This document shows positions 45,137 to 52,952 of a stretch of 64,000 nucleotides of DNA, piece by piece (the stretch's first letter is position 1; each line of letters opens with the position of its first letter). Under the pieces are notes generated by a model. That model searched no databases, had not been told where the DNA came from, and saw only the letters and a program-made list of their open reading frames with translations. The stretch comes from JAMLHH01 sp037189845 (GTDB lineage: Bacteria > Bacteroidota > Bacteroidia > Chitinophagales > JADIYW01). A program made the translations under genes and the position numbers. The DNA lies in assembly GCA_037189845.1 (NCBI GenBank), contig JBBCIS010000001.1, positions 1 through 64,000 of the forward strand, in the 5' to 3' direction.

Positions 45137-45997
45137 ATGTCAAACTTAGAACATCGTTTTGCAGCCGTTAACGGAATACATCTTCATTATGTCATTCAGG
45201 GCAATGGTCCCGAGCTGGTAGTATTGTTGCATGGCTGGCCGGAATTCTGGTACAGCTGGAGATATCAGTTGCCTGTTTTAGCTGAAAAATATACCGTTGT
45301 AGCTCCGGATCTGAGAGGATTTAATCTTTCCGACAAACCGGAAGGACATGAGCAATATCAGACAAAACATGTCATCAAAGATATTTACGAGCTGGTCAGA
45401 CACCTGGGATTTGAACAGTGCTATGTAGTGGGTCACGACTGGGGAGGAGCTGTGGCGTGGCATTTTGCAACTGCATATCCTGAAATGACTAAAAAGCTGG
45501 CAATCCTCAATTGCCCTCATCCGAAACTGATGTTGAGCAATCTGGTGACGAATCCAAAACAGCTCAGACGCAGCTGGTACATGATGGGATTCCAGATACC
45601 TGTGTTGCCTGAGCTGATTTTAGGACAGATTTTAGAGAAGTTTTATGAAGCCAATATGCGTGGATGGATGTTTAATCCACAGAATATGACGGATCAGGAT
45701 CTGAAGCTGTACGTACAGGCATATCGTGAAAAAGATGCATTGACAACCTCTATTAATTATTATCGTGCAGGATTGAGGTGCGGAATTGATCCTGATTTAA
45801 AAAAGAAAAAAGTAAAAGTTCCTGTAAGAGTGATCTGGGGCAAAAACGATAAGGCATTAGGGGTGGAGCTGAATGACAAGATTCACGAAGTCGTAGATGC
45901 GCGTCATGAAGTGGTTTACATAGACAATTGCAGCCACTGGACACAGATCGACCATCCTGAAAGAGTCAATGAATTGCTTTTGGAATTTTTGGATTGA
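45137..45997 (+). CDS. Alpha/beta hydrolase, epoxide hydrolase-like
   Basis: 286 residues, single-domain. The oxyanion motif HGWPEFWYSW (~32-41) and the nucleophile elbow GHDWGGAVAW, with Asp101, match soluble epoxide hydrolases and haloalkane dehalogenase relatives, in which Asp rather than Ser is the nucleophile. The acid is probably in WGKNDKALG and the His in NCSHWTQIDHPERV near the end. Tyrosines in the cap (e.g. INYYRAGLR, ~212-220) would fit an epoxide hydrolase. No signal peptide, so cytoplasmic. No pathway context nearby. Confidence 0.88.
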   Translation: MSNLEHRFAAVNGIHLHYVIQGNGPELVVLLHGWPEFWYSWRYQLPVLAEKYTVVAPDLRGFNLSDKPEGHEQYQTKHVIKDIYELVRHLGFEQCYVVGHDWGGAVAWHFATAYPEMTKKLAILNCPHPKLMLSNLVTNPKQLRRSWYMMGFQIPVLPELILGQILEKFYEANMRGWMFNPQNMTDQDLKLYVQAYREKDALTTSINYYRAGLRCGIDPDLKKKKVKVPVRVIWGKNDKALGVELNDKIHEVVDARHEVVYIDNCSHWTQIDHPERVNELLLEFLD

Positions 45998-46028
45998 ACT
46001 CTACTTTGACGTGTAATTTTGTCTCTAT

Positions 46029-46096
46029 GCGCCGTAGGTGCTTTCGCTTTGTAGAAAATAGATACAATGGAAAAACGTGCGAGCCGTAGGTTCGCA
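46029..46096. repeat. Two short palindromic units with core CCGTAGG
   Basis: GCGCCGTAGGTGC (46029-46041) and TGCGAGCCGTAGGTTCGCA (46078-46096) fold into the same mini-hairpin: different arms around a common CC-GTA-GG core. They are 36 bases apart in the 128-bp gap between two convergent genes. They look like members of a dispersed short palindromic repeat family; they may also terminate transcription. Confidence 0.6.
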
Positions 46097-46125
46097 AACA
46101 TCAGATTGTTTTAGCCAGTCAGGAA

Positions 46126-46716
46126 TTAAATATTTCTCTCCACATTTTCAGGTTGAGAAGCCATTGCTTTATTCAGCTGTTTTAGTTTTCTGAAGATAAA
46201 CCAGACCACTAGTCCTACAATAATCAGTGCTATAACCGGTATAAAAATGGACATGATGGTGATGACAAACGAACTAATGTTTTCAATGGTGGAAACAATA
46301 GGATTGGCTATGCCTCCCGTCGTTCCGGTAGATGTCAACCGCAAAAGGTTTGTTCCCGTTTGTACGACTCCGGCTGTTCCGCCGCCTATGATGATGCCCA
46401 ATCCCCATTGAAGGGCAGGATTGCTGACATCCATGAAAGATGTCGTTAGTAAAGCACCTGCAATCAGAGCTACGGGCGTAGCTATTGTATCCAGAAAATT
46501 ATCCACTACAGGAATATAATAAGCAGCGATTTCGAAAACGGATGCTGTCGCTAATATCCAGAATGCAGGCCATGAAGCCAGCCATTCAAAATTATCTCCA
46601 GGATGGATAAATCCGTTCATTGCAGCAATATTGGCTAATAATGCCGGAATGAAAATTCTGAACCCGGTGGCTGCACTCAATCCTATTCCTAAACAGATGC
46701 TCAAAATGACTTCCAT
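46126..46716 (-). CDS. DUF4126 family membrane protein
   Basis: 196 residues with five to six hydrophobic helices (~4-30, ~48-68, ~80-95, ~104-120, ~140-172). The start ILSICLGIGLSAATGFRIFIPAL and the LTSTGTTGGIANPIVSTIEN block are typical of DUF4126. Glycine-rich small-residue motifs (GLGIIIGGGTAG) suggest close helix packing. The function of the family is not established. Alone between an alpha/beta hydrolase and murF, on the opposite strand. Confidence 0.88.
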   Translation of the reverse strand: MEVILSICLGIGLSAATGFRIFIPALLANIAAMNGFIHPGDNFEWLASWPAFWILATASVFEIAAYYIPVVDNFLDTIATPVALIAGALLTTSFMDVSNPALQWGLGIIIGGGTAGVVQTGTNLLRLTSTGTTGGIANPIVSTIENISSFVITIMSIFIPVIALIIVGLVVWFIFRKLKQLNKAMASQPENVERNI

Positions 46717-46898
46717 AACGATTGAATATTTTAATAAATAATTCTGAATATCAGTGATTAAAATATCTATTTCTAATGATGAGTGAAGTTATTAAATAGT
46801 TGATAGTAGTGGTGATAATGCAATAAATATTTTTTGAAATTCATGGCTGAATCAGTGAAAATAAACTTGGAAATGAAATCAAAATCACTATTAGTTTC

Positions 46899-46906
46899 TA
46901 TTTTTG
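46899..46906 (+). promoter_or_regulatory. Bacteroidota -7 promoter box (TATTTTTG) four bases before murF
   Basis: Perfect TAnnTTTG match; four bases (AAAC) then the murF ATG at 46911, so the transcript may be leaderless, as proposed for cysS. Confidence 0.5.
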
Positions 46907-46910
46907 AAAC

Positions 46911-48191
46911 ATGAGAATTCAGGAGCTTTACAGTCATTTTTTACAGAGTACTGGCGTTACAACTGACACCAGAAAAATTGAGCAGGGACAGATTTATTTT
47001 GCTTTGAAAGGTGAACGTTTTGACGGTAATCAATATGCTCATGATGCGCTTAAATCAGGTGCTGGTCTGGCTGTAATCGATGATGAAAAATATCATTTGC
47101 CAGATCAGACATTTCTGGTAGACGATGTACTGGAAACGCTACAGCAACTGGCAAATTATCACAGAAAACAATTTGTAATACCTGTTATCGGAATCACTGG
47201 TTCTAACGGCAAAACAACTACCAAAGAACTGGTTTACACTGTCCTGAAACAGAAATACAACGTACTGGCTACCATCGGAAATCTCAATAATCATATTGGT
47301 GTGCCGCTGACTTTGCTCAGATTGAATAAAAATCATGAAATAGCTATCATAGAAATGGGAGCTAATCATGTTCATGAAATAGGTCAGTTGTCAGCAATAG
47401 CAGAGCCGGATCACGGAATCATCACATCTATCGGTCGTGCACATATAGGCGAATTCGGAAGCTTTGAAGCCATTAAAAGAACCAAAGCAGAGCTATATCA
47501 ATGGTTGGCAACGCACAATGGTAAAACATTCCTGAATACAGATGTGGAAGTATTGCTGGAGATGGCTGACAGGTCAGGAGTGACGCAAAGGATTACTTAT
47601 GGTTCAGACGCATCCTGTCAATATCCTTTCAGATATCTGGGCTCAAATCCTTATGTGGAATTTTCCATTGGTGATGAAATCATTTCTACTCAATTGCCTG
47701 GACAGTATAATTATCACAATTTCATTACAGCGGCTGCGGTTGGTCAGTATTTCAATGTAGAAATTGGCCAGGTAAAAGATGCATTGTCGCATTATCAATC
47801 AGATAACAACAGGTCACAGATTGTAAAGAAAGGAACGCTGACCTTGATTATGGACGCATATAATGCCAATCCGAGTAGTATGGAATCCGCTTTGCAGAAT
47901 CTTAAGAATATGGAATCTGCAAGAAAAGGAGCGATTTTGGGACACATGTTAGAGCTGGGTGAATACAGCGGGAAAGAACATCAGAGTATAGTCGATCTGG
48001 CGGAAGCTTTGGAATTGGATTTTCTGGTGCTGGTAGGGAAGGAGTTTGAAGATACAGATGTTTCAGATACTACTTTGAAATTTCCGGATGCTTTGGCTGC
48101 CAGAGAATGGTGGGACAAGCAGGATGTATCAGATTATCTTGTATTGATCAAAGGTTCAAGAGGAATTCAGCTGGAAAAAATGGTGAGTTAA
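46911..48191 (+). CDS. murF: UDP-N-acetylmuramoyl-tripeptide--D-alanyl-D-alanine ligase
   Basis: 426 residues, slightly short for MurF (~450). It adds D-Ala-D-Ala to complete the UDP-MurNAc-pentapeptide. Mur ligase signatures: the N-terminal TGVTTDTRKIEQGQIYFALKGERFDGNQYA, ATP loop GITGSNGKTTTKE (~94-106), NLNNHIGVPLTLL (~125-137), IEMGANHVHEIGQL (~148-161), DAYNANPSSMESAL and GHMLELGEYSGKEHQ near ~340-360. A probable promoter lies directly before its ATG. It is separate from the other mur genes, which are not in this window. Confidence 0.95.
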   Translation: MRIQELYSHFLQSTGVTTDTRKIEQGQIYFALKGERFDGNQYAHDALKSGAGLAVIDDEKYHLPDQTFLVDDVLETLQQLANYHRKQFVIPVIGITGSNGKTTTKELVYTVLKQKYNVLATIGNLNNHIGVPLTLLRLNKNHEIAIIEMGANHVHEIGQLSAIAEPDHGIITSIGRAHIGEFGSFEAIKRTKAELYQWLATHNGKTFLNTDVEVLLEMADRSGVTQRITYGSDASCQYPFRYLGSNPYVEFSIGDEIISTQLPGQYNYHNFITAAAVGQYFNVEIGQVKDALSHYQSDNNRSQIVKKGTLTLIMDAYNANPSSMESALQNLKNMESARKGAILGHMLELGEYSGKEHQSIVDLAEALELDFLVLVGKEFEDTDVSDTTLKFPDALAAREWWDKQDVSDYLVLIKGSRGIQLEKMVS

Positions 48192-48258
48192 GCTAAGTTC
48201 TAAAAAATGACTCCCCAATTATTATACTATAGAGTAACAAGTCTTCTCTTAATGAGAT

Positions 48259-48371
48259 GACCTCGAAGAGGTCAAATGTTTATAGGAAAACGATCGTTAG
48301 TGATTTGACTCCGAAGGAGTCATATTTCATGTGATATTTTCTTTTCTATAAACATTGTATCCCTTCGGGAT
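48259..48371. repeat. Cluster of three short palindromes with an inverted 11-bp tail (REP/BIME-like)
   Basis: GACCTCGAAGAGGTC (48259-48273), GACTCCGAAGGAGTC (48307-48321) and ATCCCTTCGGGAT (48359-48371) share a CGAAG (or its complement) core but have different compensating arms. The first is followed by AATGTTTATAG (48275-48285) and the third, in the opposite direction, by its exact complement CTATAAACATT (48346-48356). Units one and three are thus the same element in inverted orientation around unit two. The region before it (48192-48258) and after it (48372-48509) holds no gene. Confidence 0.8.
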
Positions 48372-48509
48372 TGAATAGGGAAAATAATTTCATATAGAGC
48401 GGCAAAAACAATAAGTGTTCCTTCAATAAACATACGAACTATTAAATTATTGATTATCAGCAATATTTATGAATTCTAATATGCTGTTATTATTAGAGTT
48501 TATCCTGAG

Positions 48510-48750
48510 TTAAAAATATTGATTCAAATTCTGCTTACGCATTTTTGTATTCAACAAAGTTTCTACTTTTGAATCATCCCAATTGTTTTCATCCCAGGCT
48601 GTATCCGCATCCCGGACTAATTTGCTATAAAAAAAACTTTACCAGAACTTGTTGTAAATCAGCTAGTTCCTGCTCGCTGAGATTACGAGAGGAAATTTTT
48701 AATAATTCTAATTGTGCGTTAGATAATTTATTGGATTCCTGAAGTGTCAT
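48510..48750 (-). pseudogene. Small antitoxin-like gene with a frameshift in an A8/T8 tract
   Basis: From the ATG at 48750 the minus strand reads MTLQESNKLSNAQLELLKIS, then SEQELADLQQVLVKFFL and a stop at 48625-48627. A run of eight A on the plus strand (48629-48636) breaks the frame; with seven, it continues FFYSKLVRDADTAWDENNWD and ends at 48510-48512 after NLNQYF, giving ~79 residues. The tail resembles small Bacteroidota proteins with an (A)DxxWxxxxWxxxD segment that often accompany PIN or RelE-type toxins, but no toxin is beside it. Either a decayed gene, a sequencing error in the homopolymer or a slippage site. Confidence 0.7.
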
Positions 48751-48824
48751 AATTCAGAACTTTGTATAAATATCTGATAAAAAATTAAAAGTGGGATATG
48801 ATTGATTTCTAATGATAATTAATA

Positions 48825-50096
48825 CTATCCTCTGAAAAAATCAATCAGCTTTTTAGCTTTCAGGTGGCATTCATTCCATTCGGATTCAGGGTCGGAATCT
48901 ATCGTGATAGCGCCACCGGCTCTGATATAGCTTTTTTGTTCTTTGGAGAAATGTAAAAGGCTTCTGATGACGACATTGAAATCAAAATCTCCTTCAGGTG
49001 TGATATAACCAACTGTACCTGAATAAATATCCCTGTACATGGATTCTGTCGCTTCTGCATAATTCATCGCACTGATTTTAGGAGCTCCGGTCATGCTTCC
49101 CATCGGGAATGCGGCTTTGAGAATATCTGTAAAAGATATATTTTCTGCTAGCTGACATTCAATAGTAGATATCAACTGATGAACCTGAGGGAAAGTATAA
49201 GCTTCTGCCAGCTCTGAAACTTTTACGCTGCCTTTTTCTGCTACACGTGAAAGGTCATTTCTGACCAGATCGACTATCATGATATTTTCAGTCAGATCTT
49301 TTTCATTTTTCAGCTTTTCCTTACTTAGCTGGTCTAAATCTGCCTGAGCAAATCTCGAGCTTGTGCCCTTGATAGGTTGGGAAATCAGCGTATTGCCGGT
49401 TTTTTTTAGAAAACGTTCCGGACTGTTGCAAAGCAAGTGAATACCATCTAGCTGGAAATAAGAGGAAAAGGGTGCTTGCAGATTCAGCTGCAAGTCGTGA
49501 TAAGCGATGCCCGGATGTGTAAGCGGCTCGTCCGACTGCCATTCGATGCAATAGTTGATTTCGTAAAATTCTCCCTCAGCAATTTTATCTTTCAAATAGC
49601 TGACTTTTTGCAGATACTCCTCCTTGTTTGTCTGAATAGAAAATCCTAAAGATGAGATAGTTATTTCGTCTCCATTTTTTTCAAATACAGGAATGATTGT
49701 ACTGGGAAAATGGTGGACTTCTACCTGATTGTTTTTAGCAATAAATACAATTTCAGGAACAAAAAAATGTATCAGATCTGACGATAAGGTATTTTTTTCT
49801 TTACGAATCAGTGAGGGTTCTATCTGATTTTTCAGGTCATAGTTGATATAACCCATTCTCCAGTCCGGATGACTATCCATCCACTGGTCTAAAAATGGAA
49901 ATTGGTCGGGGCCTTCTGCTGAACAGACGAAACTGTCCAACCTTCCCCAACCAATGATCCAGTCTATATTTTTGGAAGATAATTCCCAGTTGTCATAAAG
50001 GATAAAGTCATTCGAAACCGTCTGAGTCAGGATGTTTTTTCTAAACTCTGCAGGTTGGATGTCGATGATGCTGATTATCCTTTGACCACTGTTCAT
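48825..50096 (-). CDS. pabB: Aminodeoxychorismate synthase component I (PabB-like)
   Basis: 423 residues of the chorismate-binding (anthranilate/ADC/isochorismate synthase) family. The diagnostic PIKGT (~240; anthranilate synthase has PIAGT) points to PabB, which aminates chorismate for folate synthesis. Other signatures: ENIMIVDLVRNDLSRVA (~270-286), FPMGSMTGAPKISAM (~333-347) and RAGGAITIDSDPESEW near the end. The N-terminal ~120 residues are divergent. A single-base TAATG overlap joins it to purA, so fur, purA and pabB may be one operon. The amidotransferase partner is not in the window. Confidence 0.88.
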   Translation of the reverse strand: MNSGQRIISIIDIQPAEFRKNILTQTVSNDFILYDNWELSSKNIDWIIGWGRLDSFVCSAEGPDQFPFLDQWMDSHPDWRMGYINYDLKNQIEPSLIRKEKNTLSSDLIHFFVPEIVFIAKNNQVEVHHFPSTIIPVFEKNGDEITISSLGFSIQTNKEEYLQKVSYLKDKIAEGEFYEINYCIEWQSDEPLTHPGIAYHDLQLNLQAPFSSYFQLDGIHLLCNSPERFLKKTGNTLISQPIKGTSSRFAQADLDQLSKEKLKNEKDLTENIMIVDLVRNDLSRVAEKGSVKVSELAEAYTFPQVHQLISTIECQLAENISFTDILKAAFPMGSMTGAPKISAMNYAEATESMYRDIYSGTVGYITPEGDFDFNVVIRSLLHFSKEQKSYIRAGGAITIDSDPESEWNECHLKAKKLIDFFRG

Positions 50097-51352
50097 TATT
50101 TGAATTCAATCAATTGATCTCTTCCCGGACCTACAGAAACCCAGGATACTTTAGTGTCTAAATAGTTTTCTAAGAAATCTATATAGTTTTGCATTTCTGC
50201 CGGGACAGAATTGTCTGCCGGTAAATCTCCCCAGCTTTTTGTATATGTAAAAACAGGTTCTACAGATTCAGTAACCAGGTCAAATGGAAGCTCTTGTGTT
50301 TTTTCCCCGTTGTAGGTATAATCTGTACAGATTCCGAATTCATCGAAGCTGTTCAATACGTCTAATTTGGTAACAATAAGTTGAGTGACGCCGTTGAGCA
50401 TGCAAGTATATTTCAATGCAGGCAAATCTATCCAGCCGCATCTTCTCGGACGACCGGTAGTAGCTCCGAATTCACCACCTTCTTTTCTTAATTTTTCACC
50501 GGTTTCATTTTCCAGCTCAGAAGGGAAAGGTCCGCTACCTACTCTTGTACAGTAAGCTTTGGTGATACCGATAACCTCGCCGATAGCACTTGGCGGTACA
50601 CCCAATCCTGTACAAACTGCTGCTGTAATGGTATTGGAAGATGTTACAAACGGATATGTACCAAAATCAATGTCCAGCATAGAACCCTGAGCTCCTTCTG
50701 CAAGGATCTTTTTACCTGCTTTCAGCTGTTCGTTGATGAAGTAAGTACTTTCCTTGATAGTATATTGTCTGAGTTGTTCGATTGCAGCAAACCATTGAGC
50801 TTCCTGTTCTTCAATCTGGAAATCAAACTCGAAGTTTTTCAAAAGAGAAAGATGCTTGTTTTTCAAAACATCATATTGTTCACGGAAATTTTTCTCTAAG
50901 ATATTTCCTACTCTCAATCCATTACGTCCGGTTTTGTCCATGTATGTAGGGCCTATTCCTTTCAGTGTAGAACCGATTTTTGCAGAACCTTTGGATTGTT
51001 CAGAAGCGGCATCCAGTAATTTGTGAGATGGAAGAATCAGGTTAGCTCTTTTAGCGATGACCAATCTGTCTTTTACCGGAACACCGGCAGCTTCTAATTT
51101 TGTGATTTCTCCCATCAGAGTTACCGGGTCAATGACGACACCGTTACCGATAAGATTGAGGCAGTTTTCACGGAATATTCCTGAAGGAATAGTATGTAAA
51201 ACGCTTTTTTTGCCATCTATGACTAATGTGTGTCCGGCATTCGGACCACCCTGGAATCTTGCGATAATGTCATAACCTTCAGCGAGGAAATCGACAATTT
51301 TACCTTTTCCCTCGTCGCCCCATTGAAGGCCTAATATTACATCTACTTTCAT
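50096..51352 (-). CDS. purA: Adenylosuccinate synthetase
   Basis: 418 residues, normal. It joins IMP and aspartate with GTP to make adenylosuccinate, the first committed step to AMP. The GTP/IMP P-loop GLQWGDEGKGKIVDFLAEG (~8-26) is followed by GGPNAGHTL (~36-44), SSNTITAAVCTGLGVPPS and TTGRPRRCGWIDLPAL. The end SWVSVGPGRDQLIEF is typical. It starts 32 bases after the fur stop and overlaps pabB by one base. Confidence 0.97.
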   Translation of the reverse strand: MKVDVILGLQWGDEGKGKIVDFLAEGYDIIARFQGGPNAGHTLVIDGKKSVLHTIPSGIFRENCLNLIGNGVVIDPVTLMGEITKLEAAGVPVKDRLVIAKRANLILPSHKLLDAASEQSKGSAKIGSTLKGIGPTYMDKTGRNGLRVGNILEKNFREQYDVLKNKHLSLLKNFEFDFQIEEQEAQWFAAIEQLRQYTIKESTYFINEQLKAGKKILAEGAQGSMLDIDFGTYPFVTSSNTITAAVCTGLGVPPSAIGEVIGITKAYCTRVGSGPFPSELENETGEKLRKEGGEFGATTGRPRRCGWIDLPALKYTCMLNGVTQLIVTKLDVLNSFDEFGICTDYTYNGEKTQELPFDLVTESVEPVFTYTKSWGDLPADNSVPAEMQNYIDFLENYLDTKVSWVSVGPGRDQLIEFK

Positions 51353-51384
51353 GAAAGATAAGAAACTTGAATTCTGATTGTACG

Positions 51385-51864
51385 TTATTTTTCTGCTACG
51401 TCAGCTTTGTTCTCGCAGCCGCAATTGAGGCTGTCAACATAAAATGTAAGAGAATGATTTTTTACTTTAATTCCCCAGAGTTGTTCCTGCGTAGCTTTGA
51501 TTAAATGGATTCTCGGGTCGCAAAACTCTACTACTTTACCGCAGTTGCTGCAGATAATATGATCATGTTGTTTGAAGCCGTAAGCACGTTCGTATTGAGC
51601 ATGGTTCTGACCAAACTGGTGTTTCGTCACTAAATCACAATTGACCAGCAGCTCCAAAGTATTATATACAGTAGCACGACTCACATTGTATTGATTTTTT
51701 TTCATCTGGAGATATAGTTCCTCCGCATCGAAGTGAGTGTGTTTGCTATAGATTTCTTCGAGTATGGAAAACCGCTCAGGAGTTTTCCTTTGTTTATGTT
51801 GCTCGAGATAAGCAGCAAAAATCATTTTTACATCGCTGATAAGCTTCGTGTCAATTGCTGTCAT
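51385..51864 (-). CDS. Fur family metalloregulator
   Basis: 159 residues, normal for the family. A winged-helix DNA-binding N-domain (~10-85: QRKTPERFSILEEIYSKHTHFDAEELY, then NVSRATVYNTLELLV) leads to the dimerisation domain with HDHIICSNCGKVVEFCD (~94-110), a structural zinc CxxC, and a second cysteine pair in LNCGCENK near the end. Which metal or peroxide signal it senses (Fur, PerR or Zur) cannot be set from sequence. It precedes purA on the same strand, with its own promoter box. Confidence 0.93.
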   Translation of the reverse strand: MTAIDTKLISDVKMIFAAYLEQHKQRKTPERFSILEEIYSKHTHFDAEELYLQMKKNQYNVSRATVYNTLELLVNCDLVTKHQFGQNHAQYERAYGFKQHDHIICSNCGKVVEFCDPRIHLIKATQEQLWGIKVKNHSLTFYVDSLNCGCENKADVAEK

Positions 51865-51887
51865 TGTGAATAGTTCTACAATATTTA

Positions 51888-51895
51888 CAAAGGTA
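51888..51895 (-). promoter_or_regulatory. Bacteroidota -7 promoter box (TACCTTTG) of the fur-purA-pabB group
   Basis: Reads CAAAGGTA on the plus strand; perfect TAnnTTTG on the minus strand, 23 bases before the fur-family ATG. Confidence 0.6.
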
Positions 51896-52023
51896 AGTCT
51901 TTAAATAGTTTATTTGAAGATAAAGTCTCATAGTTTTCAACAAGAAAAAAGGTCGAATGTTGAATAAAAGAAATAAGGGCTATTGTTGATAAAGAGCAGT
52001 GTAGCGGAGTTATTGATTTCTAT

Positions 52024-52335
52024 TTATTTTTTGAGATAATTATTATCAGGGTCTTTATAAGTGCAAATGATTGCCTCGATAAGTATCAGACGATCAGGTA
52101 GGTTGATCGTATAATGTATTAAATATGGGAATTTACCCACTTGTAGGCAATGGACATCATCATAAAATACACGATAATATGGAGTTAGTTGAATGCTTTT
52201 AAGCGTTTTCTTGTATGCCAAATAAAACTGTTTGCCTAAACCCGCCTGTTTTGAATTGTAATAATTTACGGCATCATCTAAATCAATTGTGGCTTTGTCA
52301 AGTTGAATAAGCTTAAAAGAACTACTTAACGCCAT
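52024..52335 (-). CDS. RelE/ParE superfamily toxin
   Basis: 103 residues, basic, with the ParE/RelE fold order: a helical start LDDAVNYYNSKQAGLGKQFYLAYKKTLKSI (~19-48), then YYRVFYDDVHCLQVGKFPYLIHYTI (~54-78) and LILIEAIICTYKDPDNN (~84-100). The Bacteroidota type usually has RxxxxxFPYxIxY followed by a HxxRxP; here HxxR is CTYKDP, so it is a divergent form. Its start overlaps the 3' end of the upstream small gene by 14 bp, as in type II modules. Target (ribosome-bound mRNA or gyrase) not predictable. Confidence 0.85.
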   Translation of the reverse strand: MALSSSFKLIQLDKATIDLDDAVNYYNSKQAGLGKQFYLAYKKTLKSIQLTPYYRVFYDDVHCLQVGKFPYLIHYTINLPDRLILIEAIICTYKDPDNNYLKK

Positions 52336-52573
52336 ACTTTTTATCCAAATCTTTTTCTAAAGTATTCCAATCGCTATAATCTTCACGTTTACTGTTATTA
52401 CGACGTTCGCGTACCATTTGCTTATGCCATTCCGGTACTACTAAGTCCTGTTCGGAGGAAGCATTATTTTTCATGCCATAATCAATCACTGATTTAATGG
52501 TTTTCAGCAAATCCACATCATTTATGAGTTCAATTTGTTTGATGATAGCAGATTTCTGAAGTTGAATATTCAT
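52322..52573 (-). CDS. Antitoxin-like partner of the RelE/ParE toxin
   Basis: 83 residues, charged and mostly helical: IKQIELINDVDLLKTIKSVI (~11-30) then VPEWHKQMVRERRNNSKREDY (~46-66) and DWNTLEKDLDKKYGVK. This matches short Bacteroidota addiction-module proteins (N-terminal dimerising helix, ending in a stretch that wraps the toxin). It is read first and overlaps the toxin by 14 bp. It probably neutralises the toxin and represses the operon. Confidence 0.8.
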   Translation of the reverse strand: MNIQLQKSAIIKQIELINDVDLLKTIKSVIDYGMKNNASSEQDLVVPEWHKQMVRERRNNSKREDYSDWNTLEKDLDKKYGVK

Positions 52574-52628
52574 ATTAGAAAGTAACTTATTGATAAACTA
52601 ATGGTTTTGCCTGTTCTAAGATAATAAA

Positions 52629-52636
52629 CAAAAATA
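52629..52636 (-). promoter_or_regulatory. Bacteroidota -7 promoter box (TATTTTTG) of the toxin-antitoxin operon
   Basis: Reads CAAAAATA on the plus strand; perfect TAnnTTTG on the minus strand, 55 bases before the antitoxin ATG. Confidence 0.45.
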
Positions 52637-52907
52637 AATTCAAGGTCGATTGCGATTTTAAAGTTGATCATTATTTTAAGATTTCCCAAGCGGTGCAGTA
52701 TCCTAATGCTTTTACATAAACGATCATGTATACATGAACAGTTGAGTTTCTTTTGTAGGAAATAATAATAATTTGAGTTATTATTCTGGATGTTAATGAA
52801 TTAGATATGGTTTTTTTGCTACGATTCTTACATTGGTAAAAACCTGTTTTTTTTAATCAAAATTTTTCATGAAAATTCAATTGTTTTTCTTTCTTAAATA
52901 ATGAAAG
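52637..52907. other. Intergenic region with a 14-bp perfect palindrome
   Basis: No gene seen. TCATGTATACATGA (52724-52737) is a perfect palindrome about 150 bases upstream of the antitoxin and ~190 before the purH box. It could be an operator for the toxin-antitoxin pair or for purH. Confidence 0.4.
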
Positions 52908-52910
52908 GTG

Positions 52911-52918
52911 TACCTTTG
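52911..52918 (+). promoter_or_regulatory. Bacteroidota -7 promoter box (TACCTTTG) of purH
   Basis: Perfect TAnnTTTG match, 34 bases before the TTG start at 52953. It also argues against the GTG at 52908 as a start, because that codon would lie upstream of the transcript. Confidence 0.6.
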
Positions 52919-52952
52919 CGACGTTCATTATTCAGCACAAATTTTATCAGTT

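Noticed and set aside
48259..48371. CRISPR array
   Set aside because: The repeats are short palindromes with varying arms and irregular spacing; there are no uniform repeats or cas genes.
48545..48742. 65-codon plus-strand frame
   Set aside because: Antisense to the frameshifted antitoxin-like gene, whose corrected frame makes better sense.
52908..52952. GTG start for purH at 52908
   Set aside because: It would put the -7 box inside the coding sequence and adds residues absent in the family.
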